Shown one piece after another: positions 38,121 to 48,297 of a stretch of 64,000 nt of DNA; the stretch's first letter is position 1, and each line of letters begins with the position of its first letter. A model generated the notes under the pieces. It had not been told where the DNA came from. It ran no database searches and was given only the letters and a program-made list of their open reading frames with translations. Position numbers and translations under genes: made by a program. The stretch comes from Oceanimonas sp. GK1 (lineage in GTDB: Bacteria; Pseudomonadota; Gammaproteobacteria; Enterobacterales; Aeromonadaceae): contig NC_016745.1 in the NCBI RefSeq assembly GCF_000243075.1, forward strand, positions 673,501-737,500. The letters run 5' to 3'.

Positions 38121-39152
38121 ATGCAAAAGCTCTGCGCATTCGCCTTTGGGCTGACCCTGGTGGTGGTGGTGCTGGGCGCCTGGACCCGGCTGACCGACGC
38201 CGGCCTGGGCTGCCCCGACTGGCCCGGCTGCTACGGTTTTCATTATGTGCCCGCCACCGCCGGCGAGCATGCCCTGGCCGCCGAGCGCTTTCCCGATGCG
38301 CCGCTGGAAGTCACCAAGGCCCGCAATGAAATGATCCACCGTTACGCCGCCGGCACTCTGGGGGTAACCATACTGCTGATGGCGCTGTGCTCCCTTAAAC
38401 CGGCGCACCGCCGGTACCGGTTGCCCGCCTTTTTGCTGCTGGCGCTGGTAATGGGCCAGGCGATACTGGGCATGCTGACCGTTACCCTCAACCTGATGCC
38501 GTTTGTGGTCATGGGCCACCTGCTGGGGGGCTTTACCATACTGTCGCTGCTGTTCTGGCTGTGGTGCCGGGGGCGGGCGTATTCCGGCACACGCCCCGAT
38601 GGGCGTGGCCTGAGCGTGCTGTTCCGGCTGGCGCTGGTGGCACTGGTACTGCAAATTGCGCTGGGCGGCTGGACCGCCGCCAACTACGCGGCCATGGCCT
38701 GTACCGAGCTGCCGGTATGCCAGGGCGACTGGGCCAGCCAGTGGCAGTGGAGCGCTTTTCATCCTCATGGTATGCCGGCCGAGAACTACCAGTACGGTGT
38801 GCTGAGCCAGGCGGAGCGGGCCACCATTCATGCCGCTCACCGGCTGTGGGCTGTGGTCACGGCGGTGCTGCTGCTGACGCTGGCCTGGCGGCTGGGCCGA
38901 CGGCCCGGGCTGCGGGGCTGGGGCCTGGCCATGGGGGTCATGGTATTGCTGCAGCTGGCGCTGGGCGTGGCCAATGTGGTGCTGTACCTGCCGCTGTGGG
39001 TGGCGGTGGCCCATAATGGGGGCGCCGCTGTGTTGCTGCTGATTTTAACGGGAACGGGAGAGCGCCTGGGGCGCCACAGGGAGGCAATATGGCACGGAGT
39101 CTGGCATTACCCGCGGCTGGAACACGAGTCTGGCGGGACTATTTCGCGCTGA
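38121..39152 (+). CDS. ctaA: Haem A synthase (COX15/CtaA)
   Basis: 343 residues with eight helices. [21 protein letters not shown] is the signature opening, with conserved His in [10 protein letters not shown] and VMGHLLGG, then [10 protein letters not shown] and [10 protein letters not shown] in the second half. It oxidises the methyl group of haem O to form haem A. The last 64 bp overlap ctaB in another frame. Confidence 0.95.
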   Translation: MQKLCAFAFGLTLVVVVLGAWTRLTDAGLGCPDWPGCYGFHYVPATAGEHALAAERFPDAPLEVTKARNEMIHRYAAGTLGVTILLMALCSLKPAHRRYRLPAFLLLALVMGQAILGMLTVTLNLMPFVVMGHLLGGFTILSLLFWLWCRGRAYSGTRPDGRGLSVLFRLALVALVLQIALGGWTAANYAAMACTELPVCQGDWASQWQWSAFHPHGMPAENYQYGVLSQAERATIHAAHRLWAVVTAVLLLTLAWRLGRRPGLRGWGLAMGVMVLLQLALGVANVVLYLPLWVAVAHNGGAAVLLLILTGTGERLGRHREAIWHGVWHYPRLEHESGGTISR

Positions 39153-39985
39153 CCAAGCCCAAGGTGGTGGCACTGATCCTGCTTACCGCCGTGGTCGGCA
39201 TGTTTCTTACCGAGGTATTGCCGTCCCCCCTGACGGTGGTGGCGGCCACCCTGGGGATCGGGCTGATGGCGGGGGGCGCGGCGGCCATTAATCATGTGCT
39301 GGACCGGCGCATTGACATCAAGATGGCGCGCACCCACCACAGGCCGGTGGCCCAGGGGCGGGTGGCCAGCGCGCCGGCACTGGCCTTTGCCTTGGCACTG
39401 TCGGCCTCGGGGCTGGCGGTGCTGTTGCTGCTGGTGAATGCCCTCACCGCCTGGCTGACCCTGGCGTCGTTGCTGGGCTACGCCGTGGTGTATACCGTCT
39501 GGCTGAAGCGGGCCACGCCGCAGAACATCGTCATTGGTGGCCTGGCCGGCGCCATGCCGCCCTTGCTGGGCTGGACGGCGGTCAGCGGTGAGTTTCATGG
39601 TCATGCCCTGTTGCTGGTGATGATCATTTTTACCTGGACGCCGCCCCATTTCTGGGCGCTGGCCATTCACCGGCGGGATGATTACGCCAAGGCGGAGATC
39701 CCTATGCTGCCGGTGACCCACGGCATTGAGTTCACCAAAACCTGCGTCTTGCTCTATACCCTGCTGCTGACCCTGGTGTGCCTGCTGCCCTGGGTGGTGG
39801 GCCTGTCCGGGCCGGCCTACCTGCTGGGCTCGCTGGCGCTCAACCTGCGCTTTGTGCAGTGGGCCTGGCGGCTCAAGTTTAGACCCGGGCCGCAAACCGC
39901 ATTACAATGTTTCCGCTTTTCAATCAGTCATCTGATGTGGCTGTTTGTTCTTATTCTGGCGGATCACTGGATAGACTATGGCTAA
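39089..39985 (+). CDS. ctaB: Protohaem IX farnesyltransferase (haem O synthase)
   Basis: 298 residues, a UbiA-type prenyltransferase. The motifs [15 protein letters not shown] and the second loop [18 protein letters not shown] are visible, with [12 protein letters not shown] between. It adds the farnesyl chain to haem B, feeding CtaA. The ATG at 39089 has GGGAGG four bases upstream and no later start fits, so the 64-bp overlap with ctaA looks real. It overlaps the next gene by eight bases. Confidence 0.95.
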   Translation: MARSLALPAAGTRVWRDYFALTKPKVVALILLTAVVGMFLTEVLPSPLTVVAATLGIGLMAGGAAAINHVLDRRIDIKMARTHHRPVAQGRVASAPALAFALALSASGLAVLLLLVNALTAWLTLASLLGYAVVYTVWLKRATPQNIVIGGLAGAMPPLLGWTAVSGEFHGHALLLVMIIFTWTPPHFWALAIHRRDDYAKAEIPMLPVTHGIEFTKTCVLLYTLLLTLVCLLPWVVGLSGPAYLLGSLALNLRFVQWAWRLKFRPGPQTALQCFRFSISHLMWLFVLILADHWIDYG

Positions 39986-40625
39986 TACGAGCAAGCTGAT
40001 TTGGTTACTGGCGCTGACCCTGCTGGTGGCGGGCACCCTGAGCGGCGTTGCCTGGTACAACAACCGGGCCGGTACCCTGACCGAGGCGGTGGTGGTCTAC
40101 CCTGAACCCCGGCCACTCAAGCCCATGACGCTGACCGACGCCAATGGCCAGCCTTTTACCGAGCAGCATTTTCAGGAGCACTGGAGTCTGGTGTTCGTGG
40201 GGTATACCTTCTGCCCGGACATCTGCCCTACCACGCTGTCGGATCTGGCCCGCATCTACCCTGAGCTGATCCGGCTGAACGACAGCGTGCAGGTGGTGTT
40301 TGTCTCCGCCGACCCTGGCCGGGATACCCCCGAGCGGCTCAAGGCCTACACCGCGCACTTCAACCCGGCCTTTATCGCCGCCACCGCCAGCCACGACACC
40401 CTCATGCCGGCGGTGCAGCAACTGGGCCTCATCTACGGCGTGCACGAGCGCGGCGAACAGGATTACCTGGTGGATCACTCCGCCTCCATCGCCCTGGTAA
40501 ACCCCAGGGGCGAGCTGCACGCCTCGTTCCGCCCGGTGTTTGACGAGGGCAGCGGCATTCCCCTGGTGGACGGCCGGCTGCTGCTGCAGGATCTCGAGCA
40601 CATCATGACTCGCTGGCGCGGCTGA
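39978..40625 (+). CDS. SCO1/SenC family copper chaperone
   Basis: 215 residues: N-terminal helix (about 6-26) and a thioredoxin-like domain with Cys79 and Cys83 in [10 protein letters not shown] and the third ligand His167 in [10 protein letters not shown]. It delivers copper to the CuA site of subunit II. Last gene of the cox run. Confidence 0.95.
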   Translation: MANTSKLIWLLALTLLVAGTLSGVAWYNNRAGTLTEAVVVYPEPRPLKPMTLTDANGQPFTEQHFQEHWSLVFVGYTFCPDICPTTLSDLARIYPELIRLNDSVQVVFVSADPGRDTPERLKAYTAHFNPAFIAATASHDTLMPAVQQLGLIYGVHERGEQDYLVDHSASIALVNPRGELHASFRPVFDEGSGIPLVDGRLLLQDLEHIMTRWRG

Positions 40626-40652
40626 TTTTTTCTCTGTTGTAGCGAGTCTTTC

Positions 40653-42026
40653 GTGAATATTTCCTTTTTCAATGCCGAACGGCATCGCCGGGTATTTGCC
40701 CTGGCGATGCCCATGGTGCTGTCCAATATCACGGTGCCGTTACTGGGGCTGGTCGATACCATGGTGATCGGCCACCTGGAGCAGGCGTATTATCTGGGCG
40801 GCGTGGCGGTGGGCGCGACCATCATCAGCCTGCTGTTCTTTCTGCTGGGCTTTTTGCGCATGTCCACCACCGGACTCACCGCTCAGGCTTTTGGTGCCCG
40901 AGACGAGCAGCGCCTGCTGAGCGTACTGGTCCGGGCCCTGCTGCTGGCCTGGGGACTGGCCCTGTTACTGTTGCTGCTGCAAGCTCCGATTATCGAACTG
41001 GCCTTCAGCCTGGCCGGGGCCAGCGCCGAGGTGGAACACTATGGCCGCCAGTACGTCAGTGTGCGTATCTGGAGTGCTCCGGCGGCGCTGACCAACCTGG
41101 TGCTGCTGGGCTGGCTGCTGGGCAACCAGAACGCCAGGGCGCCCATGTGGCTGCTGATCCTCGGTAACGGTGCCAATATTGTGCTCGATATCTGGTTCGT
41201 GATGGGCCTGGGCTGGCAGGTCAAGGGCGCCGCCGCCGCCTCTGTGCTGGCGGACTACGCAGCGGCCTTGTTCGGAGCCTGGCTGGTATGGCGCACTCTT
41301 GACCGGCGCGGGCTGCGCCCGGCGTTTGGCTTCTGGCGCGAGACCCTGAACGGTGACGCCTTTCGGCGCCTGCTGGGGCTGAACCGGGACATTTTCATGC
41401 GCGCCCTCTGCCTGCAGCTGGCCTTTGTGTTCATGACCTTCCAGGGCGCCCGGCTGGGCGACACCGTAGTGGCGGCCAACGCCGTGCTGATGAACTTTCT
41501 GATGTTTATTTCCTACGGCATGGACGGCTTTGCCTATGCTGCCGAAGCCATGGTGGGCAGGGCCATTGGCCGGGGCAGCCGAGCGCGGTTCCGGCTGGCC
41601 TGTGCCCTGAATCTGTTCTGGGGCGCCCTGATCGCGGTGTTGTTTACCCTGGTGTTCTGGCTGGCAGGCAACAGCCTTGTCGAGCGGATCACCAGCATTC
41701 CTGCCGTGCGCGAGCAGGCTTATGGGTTTCTGCCCTGGCTGGTGGCCATGCCGCTGGTGTCCTGCTGGTGTTTTGTGCTGGACGGCATTTTTATCGGCGC
41801 CACCCAGGGGCGGGCCATGCGCAACATGATGCTGGTGTCCACCCTGGGCGTCTTTTTCCCGGTATGGTGGCTGAGTCAGGGCTTGGGTAACCATGCCCTC
41901 TGGCTGGCCATGCTCTGCTTTATGGCGGCTCGCGGCCTGACCCTGGGCTGGGCCTGGTGGCAGCTGGATGGCCGCCGTGCCTTTGTTCCCGATGCGCTGC
42001 CTGCGGAGAAAAAATTTCATGTTTGA
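40653..42026 (+). CDS. dinF: MATE family efflux transporter DinF
   Basis: 457 residues from a GTG, with twelve hydrophobic segments. [24 protein letters not shown] and the internal [18 protein letters not shown] and [15 protein letters not shown] match DinF. It exports toxic compounds using an ion gradient. In E. coli it follows lexA and is SOS-controlled; here it is 8.3 kb away and I find no LexA box upstream. It overlaps trmL by eight bases. Confidence 0.9.
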   Translation: MNISFFNAERHRRVFALAMPMVLSNITVPLLGLVDTMVIGHLEQAYYLGGVAVGATIISLLFFLLGFLRMSTTGLTAQAFGARDEQRLLSVLVRALLLAWGLALLLLLLQAPIIELAFSLAGASAEVEHYGRQYVSVRIWSAPAALTNLVLLGWLLGNQNARAPMWLLILGNGANIVLDIWFVMGLGWQVKGAAAASVLADYAAALFGAWLVWRTLDRRGLRPAFGFWRETLNGDAFRRLLGLNRDIFMRALCLQLAFVFMTFQGARLGDTVVAANAVLMNFLMFISYGMDGFAYAAEAMVGRAIGRGSRARFRLACALNLFWGALIAVLFTLVFWLAGNSLVERITSIPAVREQAYGFLPWLVAMPLVSCWCFVLDGIFIGATQGRAMRNMMLVSTLGVFFPVWWLSQGLGNHALWLAMLCFMAARGLTLGWAWWQLDGRRAFVPDALPAEKKFHV

Positions 42027-42495
42027 CATCGCTCTGTATGAGCCGGAAATCGCCCCCAACACCGGCAACATCATGCGTCTGGTACGCAACAATGGCTGCC
42101 GGCTGCATTTGATTGAGCCGCTCGGTTTCAGCCTGGATGAAAAACGCCTGCGCCGGGCGGGGCTGGACTATGCCGATTACGACCAGATTCGCGTTCATGA
42201 AAACCATGCCGCCTTTGTACAGGCCTTGGCCGGGCGGCGCATTTTCGCCTGTACCACCAAGGGCAGCCGTCATTATCACGAGGTGAACTACCAGCCCGGC
42301 GATGTGCTGTTGTTCGGTCCCGAGACCCGGGGCCTGCCGGACGAGGTACTGGCCGATATCGAGCCTGGCCACCGCATTCGCATTCCCATGCAGCCCGACA
42401 GCCGCAGCCTCAACCTGTCCAACGCGGTGGCGGTAATAAGCTATGAGGCCTGGCGCCAGCAGGGCTTTGTCGGTGCCAGGTCGGCTTCGGGTTAA
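42019..42495 (+). CDS. trmL: tRNA (cytidine/uridine-2'-O)-methyltransferase TrmL
   Basis: 158 residues of the SPOUT superfamily. [20 protein letters not shown] opens it, with [13 protein letters not shown], and the knot motif [20 protein letters not shown] at the end. It methylates the wobble ribose of tRNA-Leu isoacceptors. I chose the ATG at 42019 ([10 protein letters not shown]), which gives the family length (157 in E. coli). Confidence 0.96.
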   Translation: MFDIALYEPEIAPNTGNIMRLVRNNGCRLHLIEPLGFSLDEKRLRRAGLDYADYDQIRVHENHAAFVQALAGRRIFACTTKGSRHYHEVNYQPGDVLLFGPETRGLPDEVLADIEPGHRIRIPMQPDSRSLNLSNAVAVISYEAWRQQGFVGARSASG

Positions 42496-42580
42496 GGGAA
42501 GATGACACGGTCTTGGGTTGGTTGTTTATTGAACAGTCTGGCCTACACTTGGTGTCGGACAGTCGTCAACCAGGAGGATA

Positions 42581-42880
42581 ATGGCCATGCTGAACAGACG
42601 ATTTAGCTGTACCTTGGTGGATACCGAACACGCCACGGCCCAGATAGTGGTACATCCGGATGGTGAACTGGAGGTGGAGATTGCCGAGCGGCAACAGCAC
42701 TTCTGCGTTCCGCTCGAGCAGGTGCTGTTTCGCCGAGGTGATCGCTGCATGGAACTGGTCTGTGAAGAACAGTCCGGAGTGCCCATTTGCCTGTCGCTGT
42801 TGCCTCAGGATGCCTTTGAGCTGTACCAGCTGATGGAGAATCGCCGTGAAGAGCTGGAAGAACTGATGAGTGATCTCTGA
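42581..42880 (+). CDS. Conserved-looking small acidic protein, function unknown
   Basis: 99 residues (97 if the ATG at 42587 is used, which is better spaced from AGGAGG). FSCTLVDTEHATAQIVVHPDGELEVEIAERQ suggests a beta-rich N-terminal half; the C-terminal half is a charged helix (ELYQLMENRREELEELMSDL). No motif I recognise. It has its own Shine-Dalgarno and normal codon usage. It sits alone between trmL and fieF. Confidence 0.75.
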   Translation: MAMLNRRFSCTLVDTEHATAQIVVHPDGELEVEIAERQQHFCVPLEQVLFRRGDRCMELVCEEQSGVPICLSLLPQDAFELYQLMENRREELEELMSDL

Positions 42881-42966
42881 ATCCACGCCGCTGATCTTTG
42901 CCCAGAAAACACTGACGGCCGTTGACTTGGCGTTATAATGACCCAAATGTTTCCACCGGCCGCATC

Positions 42967-43866
42967 ATGACTCAACCCTATTCGCGCCTGGTAACCAGGG
43001 CGGCCATGGCGGCCACCCTGGTGGCCGGGTCGCTTATCATCGCCAAACTCATCGCCTGGTTCTACACCGGCTCCGCCAGCATGCTGGCCTCGCTCACCGA
43101 CTCCCTGCTGGATATCAGCGCCTCGCTGATTAACCTCATGGCCATTCGCTACGCCCTGGTGCCTCCCGATGAGGATCACCGCTTTGGCCATGGCAAGGCG
43201 GAGTCCCTTGCCGGCCTGGCCCAATCGGCCTTTATCAGCGGCTCGGCGGTCTTCCTGGTGATCAACGGCATCTCCCGGCTGCTCAATGCGGAGCAGGTCA
43301 ACCGGCCGGAAGCCGGCGTCTGGGTGATGCTGTTCTCGCTGGCCCTGACCGGCGCGCTGATCGCCTATCAGCAATATGTGATCCGCCGTACCCAGTCTCT
43401 GGCCATCAAGGCCGACCAGCTGCACTACCGGAGTGACATACTGCTCAACCTTGCCGTGTTGCTGGCCGTGGTCCTGTCCTGGTTCGGCTGGCACTGGGCC
43501 GACGGCCTGTTTGCGGTGCTGATCGGCGGCCATATTCTGCACGGGGCCCTGAAAATCGGCTACGACTCCGCTCAAATGTTGCTCGACAGACGGTTGCCCG
43601 ATGAAGAGCAAAAGCGCATTATGGAGAGCTGTCTGGCGGTGAAAGGGGTGCAGGGGCTGCATGATCTGCGCACCCGGCGGTCGGGCCGGACCCGCTTCAT
43701 TCAGCTGCACCTGGAGCTGGAAGATCACCTGCCTCTGGTGCGTGCCCACGGCATTGCCGACAGCGCCGAGCGGGAGCTGCGCCGCCAGTTTCCCGACGCC
43801 GATATCATCATCCATATGGATCCGGTGTCCGTGGTGCCTTTCAAGGCCCGGCTCGAAAACGAGTGA
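42967..43866 (+). CDS. fieF: Cation diffusion facilitator, ferrous iron/zinc efflux pump FieF
   Basis: 299 residues (E. coli 300). Six membrane helices carry the metal site: Asp pair in LTDSLLD and the HYRSD histidine-aspartate in helix 5. The cytoplasmic C-terminal domain has LRTRRSGRTRFIQLHLELE. It exports Zn, Fe or Cd from the cytoplasm in exchange for protons. I chose the ATG at 42967 on length. Confidence 0.95.
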   Translation: MTQPYSRLVTRAAMAATLVAGSLIIAKLIAWFYTGSASMLASLTDSLLDISASLINLMAIRYALVPPDEDHRFGHGKAESLAGLAQSAFISGSAVFLVINGISRLLNAEQVNRPEAGVWVMLFSLALTGALIAYQQYVIRRTQSLAIKADQLHYRSDILLNLAVLLAVVLSWFGWHWADGLFAVLIGGHILHGALKIGYDSAQMLLDRRLPDEEQKRIMESCLAVKGVQGLHDLRTRRSGRTRFIQLHLELEDHLPLVRAHGIADSAERELRRQFPDADIIIHMDPVSVVPFKARLENE

Positions 43867-43893
43867 ACATACATTTAAAACAAGGTTTTACCC

Positions 43894-44676
43894 ATGGAAG
43901 ACGGCATTCAATCCAGAACCTGGCAGCGCATTCGCGAAGAAGCCCAGTGCATGATCGCGGAAGAGCCCATGCTGGGCAGCTTTTTCTATTCGACCATTCT
44001 TAACCACGACACCCTCAAGTGCGCCCTGAGCTTTATTCTTGCCAACAAGCTGGAAAGTTCGGTGATGCCGGCCATTTCCCTGCGGGAGATCATCGAGGTC
44101 GCCCTCGACGAGGAGCCCGCCATTCTGGACATGGTGGCCACCGACATTTGTGCCGTGCAGGAGCGGGATCCGGCGGTTGAGCTGTTTTCCACGCCGCTGC
44201 TGTATCTCAAGGGGTTTCACGCCCTGCAGGGATACCGGATTTCCAACTGGCTGTGGCGTCATGGCCGGCGCGCCCTGGCCACGTACCTGCAGAACCAGAT
44301 TTCGGTGGTGTTCGGGGTGGACGTCCACCCGGCGGCGCGCATCGGCAAGGGCATCATGTTTGACCATGCCACCGGCATCGTGGTGGGGGAAACCGCGGTA
44401 ATCGAGGATGATGTTTCCATTCTGCAGGGCGTCACCCTGGGCGGCACCGGCAAGGAAAGCGGCGATCGCCACCCCAAAATTCGGGGCGGCGTGATGATCG
44501 GTGCCGGCGCCAAGATCCTGGGGAACATCGAAGTGGGGGCCGGCGCCAAGATAGGCTCCGGTAGTGTGGTGCTGGATCCGGTGCCGGCCCATACCACGGT
44601 GGCCGGGGTGCCGGCCCGGGTGGTGGGACGGCCGGGCTCCGACAAGCCGTCCCTCGACATGAGCCAGAATATCTGA
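43894..44676 (+). CDS. cysE: Serine O-acetyltransferase
   Basis: 260 residues. An N-terminal helical domain (1 to about 140) precedes a left-handed beta-helix with PAARIGKGIMFDHATGIVVG, the active-site histidine region GDRHPKIRGGVMIGAGAKILG, and the C-terminal tail that ends in ...DMSQNI. It makes O-acetylserine for cysteine. The C-terminal Ile fits binding to cysteine synthase. Confidence 0.97.
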   Translation: MEDGIQSRTWQRIREEAQCMIAEEPMLGSFFYSTILNHDTLKCALSFILANKLESSVMPAISLREIIEVALDEEPAILDMVATDICAVQERDPAVELFSTPLLYLKGFHALQGYRISNWLWRHGRRALATYLQNQISVVFGVDVHPAARIGKGIMFDHATGIVVGETAVIEDDVSILQGVTLGGTGKESGDRHPKIRGGVMIGAGAKILGNIEVGAGAKIGSGSVVLDPVPAHTTVAGVPARVVGRPGSDKPSLDMSQNI

Positions 44677-44817
44677 CGCAGCATTTGACCGTGCCGGCAT
44701 AATTTTGCGGCAAACGGCCTTCCGCCCGGTGCGGCATCTTGTTGTCCGCGCGGGCCCAAGGTATGCTCGGGGCTGAGAGGCCGGTCGGCCGTCAACATGA
44801 ATTACAGGGGTTAGCAC

Positions 44818-45027
44818 ATGTCTTTTGATGTACTGGAAAAGCTGGAAGCCAAGATCCAGACCGCGGTGGACACCATCTCTCTGCTGCAGATGGAAGTGGA
44901 CGAGCTGAAAGAGCAGAATGGCAAGCTGGGCGACGAAAACCAGCAGCTGCGTCAGCAGCACCAGGCCTGGCAGGAGCGCCTGCAGGCACTGCTGGGCAAG
45001 ATTGACCAGGTAGAAGAAAGCGTCTGA
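44818..45027 (+). CDS. zapB: Cell division protein ZapB
   Basis: 69 residues, nearly all coiled coil. [30 protein letters not shown] and [12 protein letters not shown] match ZapB; E. coli ZapB is longer (81). It bundles at the Z-ring through ZapA and organises division. It lies beside rraA and hslUV as in E. coli. Confidence 0.92.
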   Translation: MSFDVLEKLEAKIQTAVDTISLLQMEVDELKEQNGKLGDENQQLRQQHQAWQERLQALLGKIDQVEESV

Positions 45028-45055
45028 TCCATCGCCGTTGCGGCCAGACAGAGAT

Positions 45056-45085
45056 AAAAACGCCGGCTTGTCGCCGGCGTTTTTA
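45056..45085. terminator. Bidirectional terminator between zapB and rraA
   Basis: Stem CGCCGGC / GCCGGCG with an A-run on the left and a T-run on the right, between two convergent genes. Confidence 0.9.
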
Positions 45086-45100
45086 TGGGCAGCAAGGCGA

Positions 45101-45586
45101 TTATTCGATATCCAGGGCTTCCGGCGACAGAATAATGCCGGTGGTGTCGGCGTAAAGGTGGTCTTCCGGCAGGAAGGTCACGCCGCCAAAGTTCACCGGC
45201 ACTTCCATCTCGCCAATCTCGCTGTCGTCGGCACTGACCGGAATGGAGGCCAGCGCCTGAATGCCGATGTCGGTGTCTTCCAGCGCGTCCACTTCGCGCA
45301 CACAGCCATAGCAGACAATGCCTTCCCAGCCATTTTCCGCCGCCGTTTCGGCGATTTCGGCATCGATCAGCGCCCGGCGCAGAGAGCCGCCGCCGTCGAT
45401 CAGCAATACCCGGCCCACGCCGTTCTGCTTTACCGCCTCGAGGATAAGCCCGTTGGACTCAAAGCATTTGATGGTGGTGACCACGCCGCCAAAAGAGCTG
45501 CGTCCGCCAAAAGTGGAAAACATGGGTTCGACGACGTCGACCATGTCAATGTAGGTATCGCACAGTTCAGAGGTATTGTATTCCAT
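45101..45586 (-). CDS. rraA: Ribonuclease E activity regulator RraA
   Basis: 161 residues, the E. coli length. It starts [20 protein letters not shown] and contains [31 protein letters not shown] [13 protein letters not shown] and [12 protein letters not shown]. It binds RNase E and limits its activity. The ATG at 45586 gives the canonical N-terminus; eight codons more would be possible upstream. Confidence 0.95.
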   Translation of the reverse strand: MEYNTSELCDTYIDMVDVVEPMFSTFGGRSSFGGVVTTIKCFESNGLILEAVKQNGVGRVLLIDGGGSLRRALIDAEIAETAAENGWEGIVCYGCVREVDALEDTDIGIQALASIPVSADDSEIGEMEVPVNFGGVTFLPEDHLYADTTGIILSPEALDIE

Positions 45587-45631
45587 GGGATCAGCCGCGC
45601 CTGAAGACAAGGTAACTTCAGTATAAAGAGG

Positions 45632-45670
45632 CGGGAGCGGTTTTCAATCACAATGATGTGACCGCTCCCG
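45632..45670 (-). terminator. Long hairpin after hslU
   Basis: Outer arms CGGGAGCGGT and ACCGCTCCCG are perfect over 10 bp. The 19-base loop holds a smaller stem TCACA / TGTGA. It sits between the hslU stop and rraA and probably ends or protects the hslVU transcript; there is no strong T-run. Confidence 0.6.
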
Positions 45671-45682
45671 GAATCATATGAA

Positions 45683-47011
45683 TCAGAGAATAAAGCGGCT
45701 CAGATCCTCGTCTTCCACCAGGTTCTTGAGGTAACGATCCACATAGTCGGCATCCACGATAATGGTTTCGCCGGATTTGTCCGACGCTTCGAACGACAGT
45801 TCGTCCAGCAGTCGTTCCATCACGGTGTGCAGGCGGCGGGCACCGATATTCTCGGTGGTCTCGTTAACCCGCCAGGCGGCCTCGGCCAAGCGGCGAATGC
45901 CTTCCTTGGTGAACTCCACATTGACGTTTTCGGTGGCCAGCAGCGCCTTGTACTGCTCGGTCAGCGAGGCGCTGGGCTCGGTGAGAATACGCTCGAAATC
46001 CTCGGTGTTGAGCGAGCCGAGTTCCACCCGAATGGGCAGACGACCCTGCAGCTCGGGGATCAGATCGGAAGGTCGGGCCACCTGAAAGGCGCCGGAAGCG
46101 ATAAACAGCATGTGGTCGGTGCGCACCATGCCATGCTTGGTGTTGACGGTGCTGCCTTCAATCAGCGGCAGCAGATCCCGCTGCACCCCTTCCCGGGACA
46201 CGTCGGGGCCGCTGCTTTCGCCGCGCTTGCAGATCTTGTCGAACTCGTCGATAAACACGATGCCGTGGTTTTCCACCGCGTGAATGGCCTGTTCTTTCAG
46301 CTCTTCCGGGTTCACCAGCTTGGCGGCTTCCTCTTCCACCAGCAGCTTGAAGGCATCCTTGATCTTCATCTTGCGCTGCTTGCTGGTGTTGCCGGCCAGG
46401 TTCTGGAACATGCCCTGCAGCTGATTGGTCATTTCTTCCATGCCCGGCGGGGCCATGATTTCCACGCCCATTTGCGGGGCGGCCACGTTGATCTCGATTT
46501 CCTTGTCGTCGAGCTGGCCTTCCCGCAGCTTCTTGCGGAAGATCTGCCGGCTGCCGCTGTTATCGGCCTTTTCTTCCTCGCCCCAGGTATTGCGGGGGTT
46601 GGGCAGCAGGGCGTCGAGCACCCGCTCCTCGGCGGCTTCCTCGGCCCGGTGACGGAATTTTTCCATCTGCTGCTCGCGGGTCATCTTCATGGCGATGTCG
46701 GTCAGATCGCGAATAATAGAGTCCACTTCCTTGCCCACATAGCCCACTTCGGTGAACTTGGTCGCTTCCACCTTGATAAAGGGGGCATTGGCCAGTTTGG
46801 CCAGTCGGCGGGCGATCTCGGTCTTGCCCACGCCGGTGGGGCCTATCATCAGAATGTTCTTGGGGGTGACTTCCTGGCGCAGCTCGGGCTCCAGCTGCAT
46901 GCGGCGCCAGCGGTTGCGCAGGGCAATGGCCACGGCGCGCTTGGCTTCAGCCTGGCCAACGATGTGGCGGTCCAGCTCGTGAACGATTTCTCTGGGGGTC
47001 ATTTCAGACAT
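45683..47011 (-). CDS. hslU: ATP-dependent protease ATPase subunit HslU
   Basis: 442 residues of the AAA+ ClpX type. [22 protein letters not shown], Walker [10 protein letters not shown] (57-65), Walker [11 protein letters not shown], sensor [19 protein letters not shown] and the C-terminal ...DLSRFIL tail that docks in HslV. It unfolds substrates and feeds the HslV peptidase. Operon hslV-hslU, 27 bp apart. Confidence 0.98.
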   Translation of the reverse strand: MSEMTPREIVHELDRHIVGQAEAKRAVAIALRNRWRRMQLEPELRQEVTPKNILMIGPTGVGKTEIARRLAKLANAPFIKVEATKFTEVGYVGKEVDSIIRDLTDIAMKMTREQQMEKFRHRAEEAAEERVLDALLPNPRNTWGEEEKADNSGSRQIFRKKLREGQLDDKEIEINVAAPQMGVEIMAPPGMEEMTNQLQGMFQNLAGNTSKQRKMKIKDAFKLLVEEEAAKLVNPEELKEQAIHAVENHGIVFIDEFDKICKRGESSGPDVSREGVQRDLLPLIEGSTVNTKHGMVRTDHMLFIASGAFQVARPSDLIPELQGRLPIRVELGSLNTEDFERILTEPSASLTEQYKALLATENVNVEFTKEGIRRLAEAAWRVNETTENIGARRLHTVMERLLDELSFEASDKSGETIIVDADYVDRYLKNLVEDEDLSRFIL

Positions 47012-47038
47012 AATGTGATCCTGTTGCAGCGGCCCGCT

Positions 47039-47569
47039 TCAGTGGCCGTAGTCGAGTTCTTCAATGGTCTGGTTACTGTTGGTGTAAACACAGATGTCGC
47101 CGGCAATGGTCAGGGCTTTTTCCACAATGTCGCGGGCGTCCATGTCGGTGTTTTCCAGCAGGGCCCGGGCGGCGGCCTGGGCAAAGGCACCGCCGGAGCC
47201 GATGGCGATCAGATCCTGCTCGGGCTGCACCACATCGCCGTTACCGGTAATGATAAAGGAATGCTTGTCGTCAGCCACCGCCAGCAGTGCTTCGAGCCGG
47301 CGCAGGGCCCGGTCGGTCCGCCAGTCCTTGGCCAGCGCCACGGCGGCGCGCTCCAGGTTGCCCTGGTGGGCCTGGAGTTTGGCCTCAAAGCGTTCCAGCA
47401 GGGTAAAGGCATCGGCGGTGCCACCGGCAAAACCGGCCAGTACCTTGCCGTTGTACAGGCGGTGTACCTTGCGGGCGTTGCCCTTCATCACGGTGTTGCC
47501 CAGGGAAACCTGGCCATCACCACCGATAACCACCTTGCCGTTACGGCGAACTGAAACGATTGTTGTCAC
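47039..47569 (-). CDS. hslV: ATP-dependent protease proteolytic subunit HslV
   Basis: 176 residues from a GTG at 47569, so that the protein begins [20 protein letters not shown]. Thr2 becomes the catalytic N-terminal nucleophile once Met is removed. [28 protein letters not shown] and [16 protein letters not shown] are typical. The upstream GTG at 47581 would add four residues before the catalytic Thr and block maturation. A sigma-32-type promoter lies 58 bp upstream. Confidence 0.97.
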   Translation of the reverse strand: MTTIVSVRRNGKVVIGGDGQVSLGNTVMKGNARKVHRLYNGKVLAGFAGGTADAFTLLERFEAKLQAHQGNLERAAVALAKDWRTDRALRRLEALLAVADDKHSFIITGNGDVVQPEQDLIAIGSGGAFAQAAARALLENTDMDARDIVEKALTIAGDICVYTNSNQTIEELDYGH

Positions 47570-47626
47570 TGTGAACCTCACTTGACGGTGTTGCCGGCCT
47601 GGCCGGCGAGAATGTCATGTTCACGA

Positions 47627-47655
47627 AGATGGGGGCGGAAGAGAAAAACTTCAAC
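47627..47655 (-). promoter_or_regulatory. Sigma-32 (heat-shock) type promoter for hslVU
   Basis: On the minus strand GTTGAAG and CCCCATCT are separated by 14 bases; the heat-shock consensus is CTTGAAA, 13-15 bases, CCCCATNT. hslVU is a classic sigma-32 operon in E. coli. The -35 box overlaps the descending arm of the ftsN terminator. Confidence 0.75.
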
Positions 47656-47677
47656 CCTGCGTCTGGCGGGGCTGAAG
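47644..47677 (-). terminator. Rho-independent terminator of ftsN
   Basis: On the minus strand CTTCAGCCCCGC pairs with GCAGGGTTGAAG (one mismatch, one G-U) around five bases, followed by TTTTT. It lies 36 bp after the ftsN stop. Confidence 0.75.
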
Positions 47678-47712
47678 CAATTAAAGGAAGAGAGCTGAGG
47701 GAAGGGACGGCG

Positions 47713-48294
47713 TCAGCCCTGCAGCACGATGCAGCCGGTATTGATACGGCTCATCTTGTGTTTTTCCTGATCGGCCTTGCGCTTGCTGTCGTAGGGGCCC
47801 ATCACTACCCGATACCAGATGCCGTTGCTGCCCTCACTGCGTTTGACTTCCGAGGTCAGGCCCTGAAAGGCGATGCGGGCCTTGAGCTGTTCGGCCTGGG
47901 CCGCCGAGCGAAAGGAGCCGCACTGCATGTAGTAGGGCTTGGCCGGTGCGGCATCGGGCTTTTTACGTTCGTTGGCGGGCGTGGGTACGCTCACCACCAC
48001 TTCCTTGTTTTCCAGCTGCTCGATATAACGCCACTTTTCCACCGGTTTCTGATCGATGGGGTTGACCTTTTTCGCCGGCGCCGGCGGAGGGGCGGCAGGC
48101 TCGGCGGCCTGATGATTGCCGGCCGAGCCCTTGACCAGATGGATCAGGTAACCCAGGCCGCCAAGCAGCACCAGAGCCAGGAGCATGGCCAGCCAGGGAA
48201 CACGCCGCTCGGGGGCCCGGCCTCGACCGCCGGTGCGCTTTTGGCTGCCGCCCTTTTTTTTGGGCGGGCTGCGGCGAACGTAATCCCTGGCCAT
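47713..48294 (-). CDS. ftsN: Cell division protein FtsN (SPOR domain)
   Basis: 193 residues: a basic cytoplasmic tail (MARDYVRRSPPKKKG), one membrane helix (about 34-54), a proline- and alanine-rich linker and a C-terminal SPOR domain (about 118-190) with YYMQCGSFRSAAQAEQLKARI. It triggers septal peptidoglycan synthesis and binds denuded glycan. Shorter than E. coli FtsN (319) because the linker is short. The place before hslV is the E. coli order. Confidence 0.92.
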   Translation of the reverse strand: MARDYVRRSPPKKKGGSQKRTGGRGRAPERRVPWLAMLLALVLLGGLGYLIHLVKGSAGNHQAAEPAAPPPAPAKKVNPIDQKPVEKWRYIEQLENKEVVVSVPTPANERKKPDAAPAKPYYMQCGSFRSAAQAEQLKARIAFQGLTSEVKRSEGSNGIWYRVVMGPYDSKRKADQEKHKMSRINTGCIVLQG

Positions 48295-48297
48295 GGC

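Noticed and set aside
40626..40652. A LexA box before dinF
   Set aside because: The only candidate (CTGTTGTAGCGAGTCT) lacks the second half-site.
45827..47554. A 575-residue plus-strand open frame
   Set aside because: It is antisense to hslU and hslV, both of which are certain.
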